Shown here one piece after another: positions 23,057-36,689 of a stretch of DNA of 64,000 bases (positions are counted from its first letter, which is position 1; each line of letters opens with the position of its first letter). Under the pieces are notes generated by a model, which did no database searches, had not been told where the DNA came from, and saw only the letters and a list, made by a program, of their open reading frames with translations. This DNA comes from Cloeon dipterum. Its lineage: Eukaryota > Arthropoda > Insecta > Ephemeroptera > Baetidae. The stretch covers positions 16,988,001 through 17,052,000 of the forward strand of contig NC_088786.1 of the NCBI RefSeq assembly GCF_949628265.1, read 5' to 3'. The translations under genes were made by a program, and so were the position numbers.

Positions 23057-26000
23057 CTGCCAAATTGACAAACATGTTTCGCGTTAATAAAATCCTATTT
23101 GAAATTAAATACTTTTTAATCATGAAACTGATTGCAATTTAGTTACGTTTAAAATTTAAATTGTTAATGGTTTGCAGTAGAGAAAAATACTGAAAATATG
23201 AAAGCTAATCAAATTTCCATTTTTTCCATTTTTAATTTAATTTTCTTGTAGAAACTTTCTATTGAAGAAATATAAGAATATTGTAAATCTGAAGAATAAA
23301 TCTCAAGAAGATAGGGGGTTCGCCGATTCTGAAATGCTCAAAAAAGGCAGTTAAGAAAATGAAAAAGGCTGGGGCTATCATTTTTTCCAAATTTGATCCA
23401 CAAAAAGGTCAAACAAGACAGAGAGTATGAAAATGATTAATTTCAATGTTCATAAATCCAATTTTGAAGAATAGATTTCGTTTTTAAATATTTAAATAGG
23501 TCATCCAACATTAAATATTTGTGATCAATTTAATACTACACTTGTAACGATTTAATTATAGTAAATTTCCCCCATAACGTTGGGTTTCCCGGAAAAATGC
23601 GGGTATCGTGAAGATGTGATGTAGTGACCAACTATTTCGACGGAGTTTCATCAATTAAAAACAGACACAAGGAATAGTTTTAAATTCAGATAGCAAAATC
23701 TTTCAACACTGAAGGTGTGGAAAGCTTCATTGTGGATTAATTTTTCTCGAGTTTGTGTTTAATCTCATGTGAATTACATACTCGAGTCACGCTTGAATTG
23801 TTTAACGCCTTTCTTAATAAGCGTGGACGCACTCGGCCGTACAATTTTAATTTAATGAAGCTGGGAGATTATGAAAAGATTTTTCCGTTAGATGTGGATT
23901 ATGCAAGTAAAGGTTGAAACACGCTTAAAGGTCGCGATTATTCACAAAGAACTAGAAATGGAAAGTGTGTCTCTGCCAGCACACGATGAGAGAGAGACAA
24001 TTACTTAATGCATGCAGCCAGACGTGAGAGAGGTGACCTCTTCAGGTTATTGATTTATTTCGCAGCCTTTTCTGTCTGTGAGGCTTGTGCCCAAAATTCG
24101 CACGAAGATGAAAGCCTTGGCCCCTATATTTGGTGTCAATCAGACCACACCTACCGAAACAGGTTTTACAAGTCTCAATTCATCAACTTGCCGTGCCATA
24201 CATCTTAAAACTGAAATTATTCGTGAAAGTCTTTGTAATTGTAAGTTTAAAAAAGTGCCGAGAAAATTTGAATCCTTTTCCACGATAAAAAATGATAGTT
24301 TTCACAGTGTGACGCAAGTAAACGCATCAAGAAATGTTCATGCAGTTTTTGACAGTTGCAAAATATATGATTGTGTTGGTGTCATTGCATAACGTTTTAA
24401 ACATTGCTTTGTTTCTGCTGCTTTTCGTGCGAAAACACCGCTGTGAGGCAAGGCGAGCATAAATTCCAGGCCACTTTACTTGTAAAATTATACGGAATAT
24501 ACAAATAATAATATTACTTGTCGACTTCTTTTAAGCTCTGCTTTTTCTTGCGCAAAAAATCTAAAATTTCTGTAATTGTCTTTTAACTTCAATAGAAATC
24601 TAGGAAACAATTTTACCATTCTATTTTGCACAAAAAGTGTAATTCTGAAATAATAACGGTACGTGGTGCTAATTATAGATTTTCTACGATTTACAGCTTT
24701 TCAATGCCGCATAGTAATTTTGAAAACAGTTTTCACGGCCTTTCACTTTCCTCGCTCAAGAGCTGATGCTCATTTAAAGTGCAGTTTTAAATTGGTAGGA
24801 AAATTGAGTTTCCTGTTAGCCTTTGGCTATTTGTTTCCTCGCTCTCGTGTCGACGTAGAGCAACGGCCTTTTTTGAGCTAAGAGGCGATTTAAGAGTCGA
24901 AATCGACTCTCACCTTTGACACTAATACATGTAAAAGAGATGTTTATATATGGTTGACACGAGGAGAACAGGTTATTTTTCGAAACTTCTGATGTGTACC
25001 AACAGAGATGTTTCACAAATTATCCCAGAAAAGATCGTAAGAGCGAATAAAAAGCTGAATAGTTAAATGTTCTTTAAAAGTCTCTGCAATTATTTAGAAA
25101 GGTTACAAGCTATGCTTTTTAATTTAAAAAAAAATATACAAGAGAGTTGAAAATTAATTTTAAACTGCTAAAAGAAAATATTCATGGAAATTTAGGCATA
25201 GCCGGAGATTCAAAATTATAAATTTACACAAATCTTTTTCTTAAAAATATACTTAAGATCCCGATTTCTCGTTTGAGATATCGGTTTATTTCAAATAATT
25301 GCAAACTATGCGAAAAGCAAAATAATTTTTTTCTTATCCTAAACTGATATAGCTGGACGAAACTGATTGAACAAATCGCTTCCAATCCTGGAATTATTTG
25401 TCTGCGCTCTCACCTTTGTGATCTGAACCGGTCAGGACGCAGGGTTGGACTGGCCGGTTATGGTTCGGCGGCGGCTGTTTTAGCCTCCAAGGTTCTCTCC
25501 CTCTTCTCTGCTCAAATCGCGACGATCGACGACTTTTGCTGCCGGCGCCTCCATCCACGAAGAGTCCTCCACAGCGTAACCTCGCAGGGAACCTCCAGAA
25601 AATTGCTTTCCTAACGCTCTTTTTTAATTGCTTAGCAACACTTATATGTGATGATTTATATTTTTTTTTTAATTTGATCTTGACAACTATTCAAAAGTCA
25701 TTGTAAATATTCCGACTTAATGAATAAAGAAAATTTGAATTGAATTGAATTGAATCGGTGCAAAAATTTGATTGGGAAAATGGTCACTAAAAAGAATAAT
25801 AAAAACGATAAAAACGATAAAAACTGACAAAAATAGAAAGAAAAGTTAACAGAGGTGTGATGTTTTTTAAATATATCAAATATATTATTTGCATCAGGCT
25901 GTCAGAAAGTCCTTTTTGTATGTATTTAGTCCAGATTTCACTCTTCAGTCCCCGTTAAATCCTTGAACCTTTAATATCATTAAAAAAAGCATTTACATAT

Positions 26001-26485
26001 AATTATACAAAAATTATTGTGACGGTATTTATTATTAATAATCGTTTATTTTTTTTTATCAAAAAACGAGCATTTTTGGGTTTTTGTTAAAACAATCTAT
26101 AGAATATTATATATCTCCTTGGAGCAAAAGGGAACTGATTTTAGGTACAGATAAAAATTTCCAATTTAATTTTCAATCTTCTAGCTAAATTAGATGTTAT
26201 TATAATTCGAGGAATATTTTCAAATCTCCGCACGCGGTCATAATAATAATATTTATTTTGTCACCTGGCAACTACGCAACCGGGTGAACACCAACCATTT
26301 CTCAGACTCTCATAGTTTGTTCGGGATTCCACATCGTGGCGTTGTCGTCGAGAGCTTCGACAGTAATGGCCGCATGACGAAACTTCCCCACCTACTTTCC
26401 TTTCGACCAAAGTCTCAGTGAAAATCGCTGTGTGCGCACATTGTCCACACTTTTCGGGCTGAATTTACGCCAGAGACAACCAAAG
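23057..26485. other. Intergenic region between the Reeler gene and slmo
   Basis: I see no supportable gene in this 3.4 kb. Several open frames exist (for example 24008-24208, 24078-24392 and 24663-24881) but none has a family signature or exon-like partners. A likely LINE 3' tail lies at 25640-25760. A small hairpin (AGAGTCG/CGACTCT) is at 24893-24910. The last few hundred bases should include the slmo promoter and 5' UTR. Confidence 0.6.
25640..25760 (+). mobile_element. Remnant 3' end of a non-LTR retrotransposon
   Basis: The sequence atgatttatat, a T-run, aatttgatcttgacaactat, ccgacttaatgaataaagaaa and then the pentanucleotide tail gaattgaattgaattgaat resembles LINE 3' ends with (GAATT)n-type tails. 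GC-richer sequence at 25420-25620 may be more of the same element. No reverse-transcriptase frame remains. Confidence 0.4.
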
Positions 26486-29346
26486 ATGCGTGTCTGGACA
26501 TCAGAGCACATTTTCGAGTGAGTATCGATCCTATCAAGCATCCCCTTTCGGGTCAGAGGTCATCGCGAAAGATCCAGAAGTCCAGAACCAGAAGCACTCC
26601 ATGAGGACAGGGGCTATGAACTTGACACTGGGGGATTTCTTATCATGCAATTTTAAGCCAAATTCAGGGTCGTTTTATTTGTTTGTTAGTGTCGCAAGTG
26701 CAAAGTGCACCTTTACGTACAGCTGACTTATCATTATCATAAAAGGTTCAAAAAATTGAAATTAAAGGGTTGATTTGTTCGCAGCCACCCGTGGGAGACG
26801 GTGACGAAGGCGGCGTGGCGCAAATATCCAAACCCCATGAACCCGGCGGTGATCGGCACTGATGTCATCGAACGGGAGGTCAAGGACGGCATACTGCACT
26901 CACACCGGTTGGTCAGCTCCAAGTGGTACTTCCCCTCGTGGGCCCGAAAGGTGAGAGGATTACACCGCACCAAAGCTAGATTTTATCGGTTTTATCAGAA
27001 ATTTGCTGTGGAAAAACACTAGATGTTTGGCTCGTTATCATCTTTAGAGGGTTAAGTTCAGAAAATGGACTTTGATTAGCGAAGGTGTTATGCAATCACT
27101 TTGAGGAATTCGCATCTGGCCCAAGTGACGTCTGCCAAACTCGTGGCCACGCTCGGCACACGCTCATATGACGCGACGATCATTATTATTTTTTCTTGGT
27201 TGGCTTCCTCCGCATTGAGGTTATTTTTTACCAAAGAAGCTGGCCAATATCCAACAGTTAGAACACCGAGTGACACTCAACTCAATTGATTTGGTTACGG
27301 CAGTATTGCCTCGTCACACTCCTAATTTTACCACTCTGCGGTCTTGTAATTAAATAATAGCAGTACGTAATAATTAAATTCAAATTGAAGAGGAATATAT
27401 GTAAATCTTAAAAATAGCCATTTTGAATAAAAAGTGGACATAAACTAGCAACTTTTAACAAAACAACTATCACATGACTCACATTGATCGACAGGATCCA
27501 AAATAAGTTAAAAATTTAACGTCTTTATAAATATTTCGAATTATTTGCTAACAAGGGAACATAGGGTTCTGCTTTAACATGTATTTTTTTGCCTCAAGTG
27601 GGTTCACCTTTGTGATGTTTGTATATGCCAATATTAAAAAAAAATTCGTTTCTTTTTGTTACAAACTGGATAAATTGTTTTAAAAAACTTTAAAATTGAA
27701 TAGTATTCAAGTGCGGTTAATTTTTATTTAACGGCTGACTAGGGAAAGACATTTCTTTAATTTAATTTTAAATTTATATCACCTATTCCGTTTCTCTTTT
27801 TTTATTTATACTGAAATAATTATCGATCCAGCTGTAATTGATGTCAGTGCAGTTTCTATCAATGCGTGAAGCAGGGAGAAAGAGAAATTGCACTCGCGAG
27901 GAAAATGTAGAGCATAATTATTGCAGTAACGTTTCCTTGCTGCACGCGTGACACTGACGCAATCCCTTCATTCAACGTTTTGTCAAGCTCATGTGCGCAA
28001 ATTTAACTTGTTTTGTATTGATGTTGATCAATTCAGGGTCTGAAAACATCCCAAAATAACTAACATTTAGTTGTTACGCCTTGTTTTTCTCAGATCATAG
28101 GTTCAGCCAACGTTTGCTACGCCAGCGAGTGGTCTCAGGTTGATCCTGCAAATAGGTTGATGACCCTGAAAACCAGAAATGTAAGGAAACTCTTTTAATT
28201 CATTTCGTCAATTTATTTATTTTTACTTTATCAAGCCGACTGTGACTCTTAATAAATCGTGTAGAATATTTAATTAGTTTTGAATCATTTTATTAATGAT
28301 CCTATTTTGCAATTTTGCTAATCCAATACTTTAAACAATAATTACGTTGAAGCTAATTTACCTTTGATTTGAACAAACAATTCAATTTCACATGACAACC
28401 CGTGGAATTTTACTATCAATTCAATTCCAGCTAACTTTTGGCCGCTTCATCTCCTGGGACGAACAAATGAGTTACAACCCACACCCAACTGACCCGGAAA
28501 AAACTCTGCTGCGACAAGAGGCGGTCATATCTGTCCAGGGAGTCCCTCTAACTAGTTACATCGAGGAAATGCTCACAAGCAGGGTATCAGCTAATGCAAG
28601 CAAGGTAAAAAATAATAAAAAATAATTTTTCTATTTTCTCCCTCTCCAACCAGTGGTTTTCTCAGGGATGCTTTATTTCTTTTTTTGCCCTAATTTTTGT
28701 CATGGTCATTTCTTACTTTAGCAATTTCTCATAAAAACGCAATTTAACAAAATAAATTCCCCTGAAATAATAAATATATTAAATATTCTTTATCAGGCAC
28801 CCATGGTTAAGAAAACCTTCAGACATGAAGAGTGATCTCCATTGTTCCATTTTCGACAGTCTGCAGTATTTCTAAAATAATTCATTTTCTCAAATTTTGG
28901 AGAATTTAAATAATTGTTTGATTTCTTGACGTGTTGGAAACAAACTATATTTATTATTTAATAATAAAAAAATAAATGCTCAGCCCTGATCACGCTATAT
29001 ATATATATATATATATATATACCAATTGACTTAGTAGCTGAATGATTCTTCTAAATTGTAGATTGATGGAGATTGCTAAACCATAAAACATTTTGTGCAA
29101 CTCTGTGTTGTGTTGCTCGCAAGGCCAAGACCAAGAGACTAATTGCGTTGTTGTTTTTCGTTTGAATTTCAGGGGCGGTTAGCAATAGAGTGGGTAATAA
29201 GCAAACTGGATGCGGAAGTGAAGGAAATCAAACATGAAGTGAAAGAGTTCACAAGCCACGCGCGCAAATCGACCGACGACTTCATCAAGACTGCCAAGCT
29301 GTCGTTGGATAACCTTTCAGCCAAGACTGAGGGCCAGCATCAATAG
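26486..29346 (+). CDS. slmo: slowmo, PRELI/MSF1-domain mitochondrial lipid-transfer protein
   Basis: Five exons in phase: 26486-26517, 26785-26950, 28094-28180, 28431-28604 and 29173-29346, giving 210 aa. Nearly the whole protein is a PRELI/MSF1 domain: MRVWTSEHIF, HPWETVTKAAWRKYPNPMN, GTDVIEREV, HRLVSSKWYFPSWA, ASEWSQVDP, LTFGRFISWDEQMSYNPHP and RLAIEWVISKL. The C-terminal 40 residues are helical and charged. PRELID3/slmo proteins, with TRIAP1-type partners, move phospholipid between mitochondrial membranes in the intermembrane space; that is family knowledge. Start and length match the family. A short alternative last exon lies at 28797-28835. A possible polyA signal is at 30062-30067. Confidence 0.95.
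28797..28835 (+). CDS. slmo: Possible alternative terminal exon of slmo
   Basis: After exon 4 (ends 28604, phase 0) an acceptor ctttatcag at 28796 opens the in-phase frame APMVKKTFRHEE and a stop at 28835. AATAAA signals follow at 28963 and 28971. Using this exon would give a protein of about 165 aa lacking the usual C-terminal helix. Seen in sequence only; no transcript support. Confidence 0.35.
   Translation, partial: APMVKKTFRHEE
28996..29021. repeat. (TA)n microsatellite in the last slmo intron
   Basis: About 13 perfect TA units. Confidence 0.95.
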
Positions 29347-31381
29347 CAACAACTAAAATTATGCCAGCGGTGTGTCATCGTGGGGGATTACAAATTTTGC
29401 GTCGTCTGCTCTTGAGTGAGATTTGTGATACGTACTTATATATTAGCTGTAACGTGACTCAAAGCGTTCTCTGGCCCAGAATTTGTGATTCCTCGCGTGC
29501 TCAAGAAGCTGCTTGAAAAAATACCTAAAACCGGAAGAGGTATTTTATTTGGAGGTGCTGGTAGTCTTGAAAACTCCAGGTGCGCGAGAACTGTAAAAAA
29601 TTAAATAAGTGAAAAAACTAGGATTTTACCAGCATCATGTCCATGTAAAACTATAACCAAGGTCTCAGTTTCAAACCATTTTAAATTTAAACTGTTCATC
29701 AGTGTGTGCGAGCTCTTGTGTAATGATTTGGACAGCAATTTGTCGGTGTAAACAACAGCAAATTTTGACTCTGGAAAGTAAGACAAGATTCTGGAGTGCG
29801 AGACATTCCACTCAGATCAAATGACTAGCACGTGAGCCCATCTCTTAGTACCATGTAGTTGTGTTAGCCGGCTGTCGCTGGTCGTTAGCTATGTTGCCCA
29901 CTCTGCATGTTGATTATGTAATTTCTGATTCCTCACAACTGCACAGCTGATAAAGCGGGCACCACTGACCGCGTTGATCGGCTTCACGTTGACTGTAGCG
30001 TTACAACAGGGAGCAATGAAGATTTCAGATTTGTGTTACTGTGTAACATACCACAATATATAATAAATTAGATCAATATGCTTGGTACTTTATTGTTTTA
30101 TTTAAAGTTCAATGGCGATCTAAGAAATATTTTATATGAATTTTTTAATAAAGATTTTACTTTCAGTAGTTAGATACAATGAATACTTTGCAAAGAGACG
30201 TCGTAAGAAGGCATATTTATGTAATTTCAAAATGGGAATAATTCTTCATTTTCCCCTACTACTTTACAAATTTGATTAATAATGCTATTTCCATGAACTC
30301 CCTGTAGATTTAAAAAAGTGGAATTCCAATTCCAAAATTATTTAACTATATGACGTATTTTTAACGATGATTTGCAAAAATAATCGGTGAATAATTATTT
30401 TTGTTTATTTTTCTACGTTAATTTTATTTTGCAAACTGCCATCAGTTAAATAGCCACATATTTCTTTTCCTATGAAATCGATAATTTATCGCTTTGCATA
30501 AGTTCACCGTTAAAATTTCAGATTTTTTGATACTGAAAATCAACGTCCACCGGATTTTTTATGAACAACAACCACTGGAAGAGGACGTAAGTTGCGGAAA
30601 TTTTGAAATGGGGGCATGGTTTCCTGAAAAATTGAAACGTGTCGCAGAGCATGGAAAAACCGTTAATATTTTTATCGAAATTTTCTGCATATATATCCTG
30701 AAAAACATGATTGATTAAATTACTGGGGTTTTTCAGAAATTATGAGGAATTAATCGATTTAAAAAAGGAGAATGCTTTATACTCGTGGTTTGTGTAGAAA
30801 AGAATATCCTTTGGTGTAGATTAAAAAAATTAAAATATGGTGCATACTGTGTAACGAGTATTTGGATACTCGCTTATCTATCTGAGTGATGGAGAAATAA
30901 TTGCATGTCTCGATTTGTGAATTTGTGAGATTTTTGTAAGCCAGCAGGGGCTTTATGCTCAGCTCGGCATTAGGAGAGCGTTGCTGGCCGAGTTCAGCAC
31001 GTCTCGTCCGCCAGGGGTGGCTTGGCCAAGATGGGCCAAGGCCACGAGAACGGTTTCGCATTGGATTGCGGATATAAACCATTTCAAGTTGATTGTTTGT
31101 GATCAACCACATTTTTATTATACTTTGCAACAAATCACAGGAGGGACTTCGGTGTATATAATTTAACTTCGGAATGAATGTCTCACGTTCTCAACACAAT
31201 AAAAGTAACACTGTCGCAGTGAGAAAACAATACAAATATAAATTAAAGCCATATAAAAGGCTTGACGCGGAAAACAATGAATGCACACAAATAATGCAAA
31301 AGTTGATTTTTTTCTATGTTAATTGTTGTGCAGAAGAAGAATCCCACTGAACACTTCTTTGTATTAGGTACAGTGTGTGTT
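29347..31381. other. slmo 3' UTR, spacer and SLC33A1 3' UTR
   Basis: No gene is supported here. The first part is slmo 3' UTR. A minus-strand AATAAA at 31119-31114 probably ends the SLC33A1 transcript. A GC-rich block at 30940-31080, with inverted repeat CTTGGCC/GGCCAAG, stands out but is unidentified. The open frame 30494-30718 shows no family features. Confidence 0.55.
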
Positions 31382-34300
31382 TTAAGACTTAGCAGCTTTC
31401 TTCGGTACCACCTGCCAAGCAGTCTTTTCGAGACCTTGGACCTTTTTTATTGTCCTCTTGCCCCACAAAGACAGCCAAAGCACCCCCATCACCACACAAA
31501 CAAAACTTTCAATATAAAAGCCGTCAATTTCAGTTTTGCACACACCTCCGCTGTCTTCACACTGCTGTAAAAAAAGAGTATTATCAAAATTAGAAGGCTA
31601 CGAAAAAGAATTACTTTTGTTTAAGACATAATTATTCCAAGCAAAAGTTCAATAATCGAATAATCGAGGATTTTCAGGCACCAAATAATAATTGGTATAT
31701 TTTTAATTATTTTATTTTAGGACTAATTTTGATTATATTGGGCCCATAAATGATTTTATGTAAATTTTTGTGACTTTTGAAAGTTGTGTTGATGGTTGAA
31801 ACTGATTAGACACCCCTCAGATGATTTCTGGGGGGTGGTTTCTGGACTGTTCAAATCTTTAGTTGAAACAATAGCGTTCCTGGTGTCAATCCACAAGATT
31901 TCCCCCTTCAGAACCTTGCATTACAAGTTATTATAAGTTTATCTCAAACTCTTCAACAAGAAACAGTAAAATATGAAACAATTATGCAGTCTAGTCTGAG
32001 GGTTCTCAAAAACTAAATTTAAATTTAAAAAATAATAATTCTTCCAAAAAATTTAAATCATCAGATCATAAATCAATATATTTCTACGTTTCGTTAACTG
32101 TCTTTTTCATCCTAGGAAAGATTTCCAACATTTTTCCTGCACCTTAAATACAACAATAATTACCTTTTTAAGTTCTTTGCCGACGCAGCTCTCTCCAGCA
32201 AATGTGCCGTTTTGGCAGGTGCGCCACGTGAGTGAGTCGACGCCCCAGAGAGCGACAGTGGAGGGCCAGTTGCTGCCGAGGTTGGACAACGTGTTCAAAA
32301 GAGTCATGTACGTGCCCCCAACGGCAGGGTCGCTGACCTGTGCGAAGAAAGCCATCACAGCCACAAACATGCTGTACACAGTCACCTGGTGACACGCGTA
32401 CACCAGCACCACGCCCACGTAGTAGTAAAAAGGTGCTGGACCGTCTTTTGTGAAGAACGGCGTTATCCACACCATGAACGCAGTCACCAGACCCATGATT
32501 AATCTGGAAATGCATTTTTATGTAAAAAATATCGTCCGAATTTTTGTTAGCTAGTATTGCATTTTTAACTTGATTTTGAGATTTTCAAGTTAATAACATT
32601 TGCCATTATTTTCAACAGATTAAAATTAGGAAATTGCATCAACTTTTGGATTTGTGTTTTTTTGCTCTTCAATATGAACTATGAAGTACTTACAGAGCCA
32701 ATTTAAAGGAAATTTCCATCAAATTGAGAAAACACTGTATTTTTAAATCTAGTTTGAATTTCTTTTTCACTAAAATTGGCAAATTAAAATTTTCTACCAA
32801 ATTCGCATCAAGGAAACGAAGGAAAAGTGGGAACATACCTGTAGGGAATGGCTTTGAGGTAAACATCCATCGGTCTTGGCCCAGCCGTGTACTTGCTTAC
32901 AAGTAGGGGCAAAATCATTTGCAGAGGTACTAAAGGTACCGCTATGAGCGCCAACTTTTCCTGAGGCACGCCCCGCTCGACCAGCTTCAGACCTGTCACT
33001 GCGTCGCACGCGGCAAACCCGATCTGATTGTGAGTAGGAAATCAATGCACAAATTGGTTTAAAACTTGTGACCAACTACCCTGCAGGTGAGAAGAATGCA
33101 AATTGTTGTTCGAATGCTCGGCAGCTTGATAATGCTCCACAGCAGTTTGTACGACTCGACCAGGTCCATGTCGTGCTCTACCTCTCCATCCCTCTTCTTT
33201 TCAGTCTTGAAAATGGCGACAAATGTGGTAGTCACCAAGAACACAATGCCCCAATTGTATAAGAATCCTGGAAAAATTATTTTAAATTATTAATTAAGCA
33301 GTGATAAATAAATGGGTATTTCCATGAGATGTTTTAATTTTCATTACAGCTCTATTCTGCTTTTTTCTAGGTTGTTAGGGTGCTAAAAAGGTGTCCAAAT
33401 AGACAAGTTTGCTGGAAAAGTGCAGTGCAGTTCCAGAAAATCAGGTTAAATTTGAAGAAACCAGCCTACTGGCGTTCACAACAATGAATAGCTGCTAGAT
33501 TTTTTATGATGGTAGAAACTTGGTGCCAAAAGATGCCTTATTAAACAGCCTAAAACGTTTCAACTTCATAAACCAAATTTACAAATTTATGAGCAGTATT
33601 ACGATTTATTTTACAGTCTCAAAAACGGATCATTTTCCGAAAATGATGCCCTAATTTGTATCACATCATGAGTAGAAATTTTCAGGGAAATACGAAGGAT
33701 CAAAGGTTGAAAAGAGGGTATCGGGTGAGATTTTAGAAAATCAAAATTGCACTCTTGGTTGATTTTGACCTGTGGAACATGCTTGGAATCACTCCTCAAA
33801 TCAGACAAGATTTGATCAGGTAAAAATCAAACCGTGGTATCTGGGTTGCCCTCAAGCGATCAATATCATTAAATTCCAATTGTATTTACGTATTGTGGTC
33901 TCTGTATAAGTTTGATTTGCAAAATTTGCACACCTTTGCAATGGCTATAGGTCTGTACTATTAACAATAATACATATATGTACATTTTGATCCATTAAGG
34001 GAGCTCAGGAAGCGGTCAGATGTTCCTAAAATCACTTTTCTGAGCACATCTTGGCAAAAGCTGCAGTTATTTTAATTTGAAAAATTACAGACGGTTTTGA
34101 ATCTTACGTGGAAATTAAATTAAATTAATTAAATTCACCTGCTAACGTGACAATTCCATGCGGTTCTGGCTGCGATCTCAGGTATGAATTGCAGAAATCA
34201 GCAGATTCCAAGGCCATGAAGAGAACGTAGCCAAGGAGGTAGCCTGCGGTTTGTCCAACACTGTTGCACGTGGATGCGTGTCCCACGTTTGATCTAACAA

Positions 34301-34651
34301 GAGCAAAATAGCAAAATTGGATCAAGGTCGAATCATTTATTTGGGAAATGTTTGGCTGCATACCTCTTCAGCATTGTTAGTGCCCATCCGTCTACAGCTA
34401 TGTCTTGGGTCGCAGCCAAGAAGTTGAGACAAAAGAAAACGGCAGTTATCAGAGGCACGTTTGGACTTCCTTCGCCTATCAAGAACAACACAGTTATCAA
34501 CAGTTTTTAATTACCAGCACTAATTCCGTGAAAAGAACACACTTTTCAACAATTTTGACAAGCTTAAAAATTTAAAGAAATATAGCATTCCATTTTAAAT
34601 TTTTCGCGGGCTGTATTACTTACTGGTTAATAAAAAATATAAATATTTATA

Positions 34652-34689
<38 letters not shown>

Positions 34690-36307
34690 AAAATTGATTA
34701 AATAAATATTTATTCAAAAAATAAGAAGTATCGACGCACCTAGCAGAGAATCAACACAGGTGGAGAGGAAGAGCATGAAGAGGGCGAGCAGGTATTGGGT
34801 GGGAATGAGCCAAGACTTCCTGCGGCCAAAGCGGGCAACGAAGCGCGAGTCCACGATGGGCGCCCACAGCAGCTTGAGGCTGAAGGGCCAGTAGACGAAG
34901 CTGAACTCGGCCTGCTGCTTGTAGGACGCGCCCCTGTTCAGCAGGATCATGGGCACGGCGGCTGTCAGGCCTAAGGGAATACCCTGAAGCAGGTAGAGCA
35001 GGAATAAAAGGGCGATGTTGCCAGTATCGCTGCGCGCCTCCTCAGGGTCCGAGGGGGGAAGCAGGGGCTCCGAGGACACGTGCCGCTCATCGTCCCACTT
35101 GCCGCGGCGACGGGTGCCCATCTCAACGTCTGGGTCGTCGTCCTGAAATAGAAAACAAGTGAATTCAAATGAAAAATGAATTAATTTTCAATATCGAATT
35201 TGAAATACGGTTTTTGCTCAGTTTACATGAAATTTGGATCATATTACACTGTTTGATGAGACAAGTTGATCAGTGGGTCGGTTTTGACATTCAGAGGACA
35301 ACTTGAATTTTGAATTACTTTTTAAAAATCTTTGAAAGTTGATGAAATGTCCTATTTTGTACAATGTTGACTGAAATTTTCTTGAAGTCATTTAATTCCA
35401 AAAAGGTTTATTCAAAATCTGAAAATGAAGTAAATTTTAATTTTTAAAAAGTTTCCAATGACCTAAAAATGGAGTTATGTATAACTAATTTTGTAGTCAG
35501 CTCAGAAAATTTGGAAATATGCATCGTACCATTAATGAGCCCTTTCCAATTTTCTTAGAAATATTTGAAATTTAGAAAAACAAGGAATCGCACAATCGTC
35601 AAGACAATACATAATTGACTTCAAAATATGTACTCCATTTTAAATCAATTTCCGTGTTAGTTCATAAAACGATGACAAGTTCCGTCCACTGCTCTTGAAT
35701 TTGAGACACGCACCTTGAGGCTGATGAGTGCTTTCGAGGCTGATTTCTGAAATAGCAGGCTTTCCTTCTTCGCCGGCACCGCGAAGGTAGCAAAAGCTGC
35801 CACTGAAAATAATAAAACACGTCACACTTTAAGAAGCGAGTTGGAATGTTTTGATTCGGCTAGGCTTATCACCCCCACCCCGATCGCGATTTTTTAGATT
35901 TATTTTTTATCTCACCCCTTACCTTTTAGATTAGAGCCAGTTCATGACTAGCTCTGATAAATCATCCGCATTTTGCTAGAATTATTATTTGATGTTGCGC
36001 TAGGACAGTCCAGCTGGTTTTGTATTTTCACAGAGCGAAGAACTGAAAAAGAGGCGTTCCTCTGCTTTCTCCACGTGGAGGTGCGCATGATCGGTGGCTG
36101 CGTAGGTGGTATGCAACTTGCAGCGCAGGAAGCTGTTGACGGTTGCATAATGATATTTTCTGCAGGCGTTTGATATATAATAGAATGTTAATTTTTGCTC
36201 GCAACAATTGAAATAGCCAGAAATAAGCTGGATTTTATGAAAACTATCTAAGCTAAATTTTTTGAAACCTTGCTACAATAATAGCTCCTACCCATTTCGG
36301 ACGCCAT
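31382..36307 (-). CDS. Acetyl-CoA transporter, SLC33A1 (AT-1) family
   Basis: Nine exons in phase: 36307-36292, 35802-35714, 35142-34740, 34475-34364, 34293-34139, 33267-33080, 33023-32839, 32503-32164 and 31564-31382, giving 556 aa, close to the human protein. The first 16-nt exon encodes MASEM. A polar cytosolic N-terminus precedes many hydrophobic segments. Family blocks: LLYLLQGIPLGLTAAVPMIL, SFVYWPFSLKLLWAPIVDS, FGRRKSWLIPTQYLL, FLAATQDIAVDGWALTMLKR, SNVGHASTCNSVGQTAGYL, LESADFCNSYLR, GGTYMTLLNTLSNLGSNWP and IDGFYIESFVCVV. It imports acetyl-CoA into the ER lumen for acetylation of sialic acids and proteins (family knowledge). The last exon acceptor is a tandem NAGNAG. Its start faces the OBP-like array. 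Confidence 0.95.
34655..34685. repeat. (TA)n microsatellite in an SLC33A1 intron
   Basis: About 15 uninterrupted TA units. Confidence 0.95.
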
Positions 36308-36689
36308 TTTCCCAGAACAATCACGAATCACGAAATTTTGCAAAAGTATGAAATAATAATAATTTTTATTTGTCTTTTGGCATGTACATAATTGAACACA
36401 ATTCGTACATCATTCGATTCCTCTCGCTGAGAAAAGAAATAATTGAATAAGAGGGATTTCTGTGTGTCAAAATTTGCAGGATTCGTTTGCAATAAGAAAT
36501 TCAGGCTCGTAAAATATTTTTGTTCATCAGAACATATTATAATTTAAAATTAATTATTTGTATCATATAACAGCACCGACCGAAAAAGGGGGAAGGGGAA
36601 TCGCATCAAGAGCTCCATTCGCTGGACCATTTTTATTGGATGGAATTGAATATCGAGGTGGCATGGCTGGCTAGCAGTCGCTCCGCAGG
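36308..36689. promoter_or_regulatory. Divergent spacer between SLC33A1 and OBP-like gene A
   Basis: 382 bp of AT-rich DNA between two head-to-head start codons. It must include both 5' UTRs and core promoters unless there are further 5' exons. No distinctive element is recognised. Confidence 0.4.

Noticed and set aside
24893-24910. Hairpin AGAGTCG-AAAT-CGACTCT
   Set aside because: A 7-bp stem is expected by chance in a window of this size and has no supporting context.
30494-30718. Plus-strand open frame in the slmo-SLC33A1 spacer
   Set aside because: AT-rich, no recognisable family and no homologous exon nearby; likely chance.
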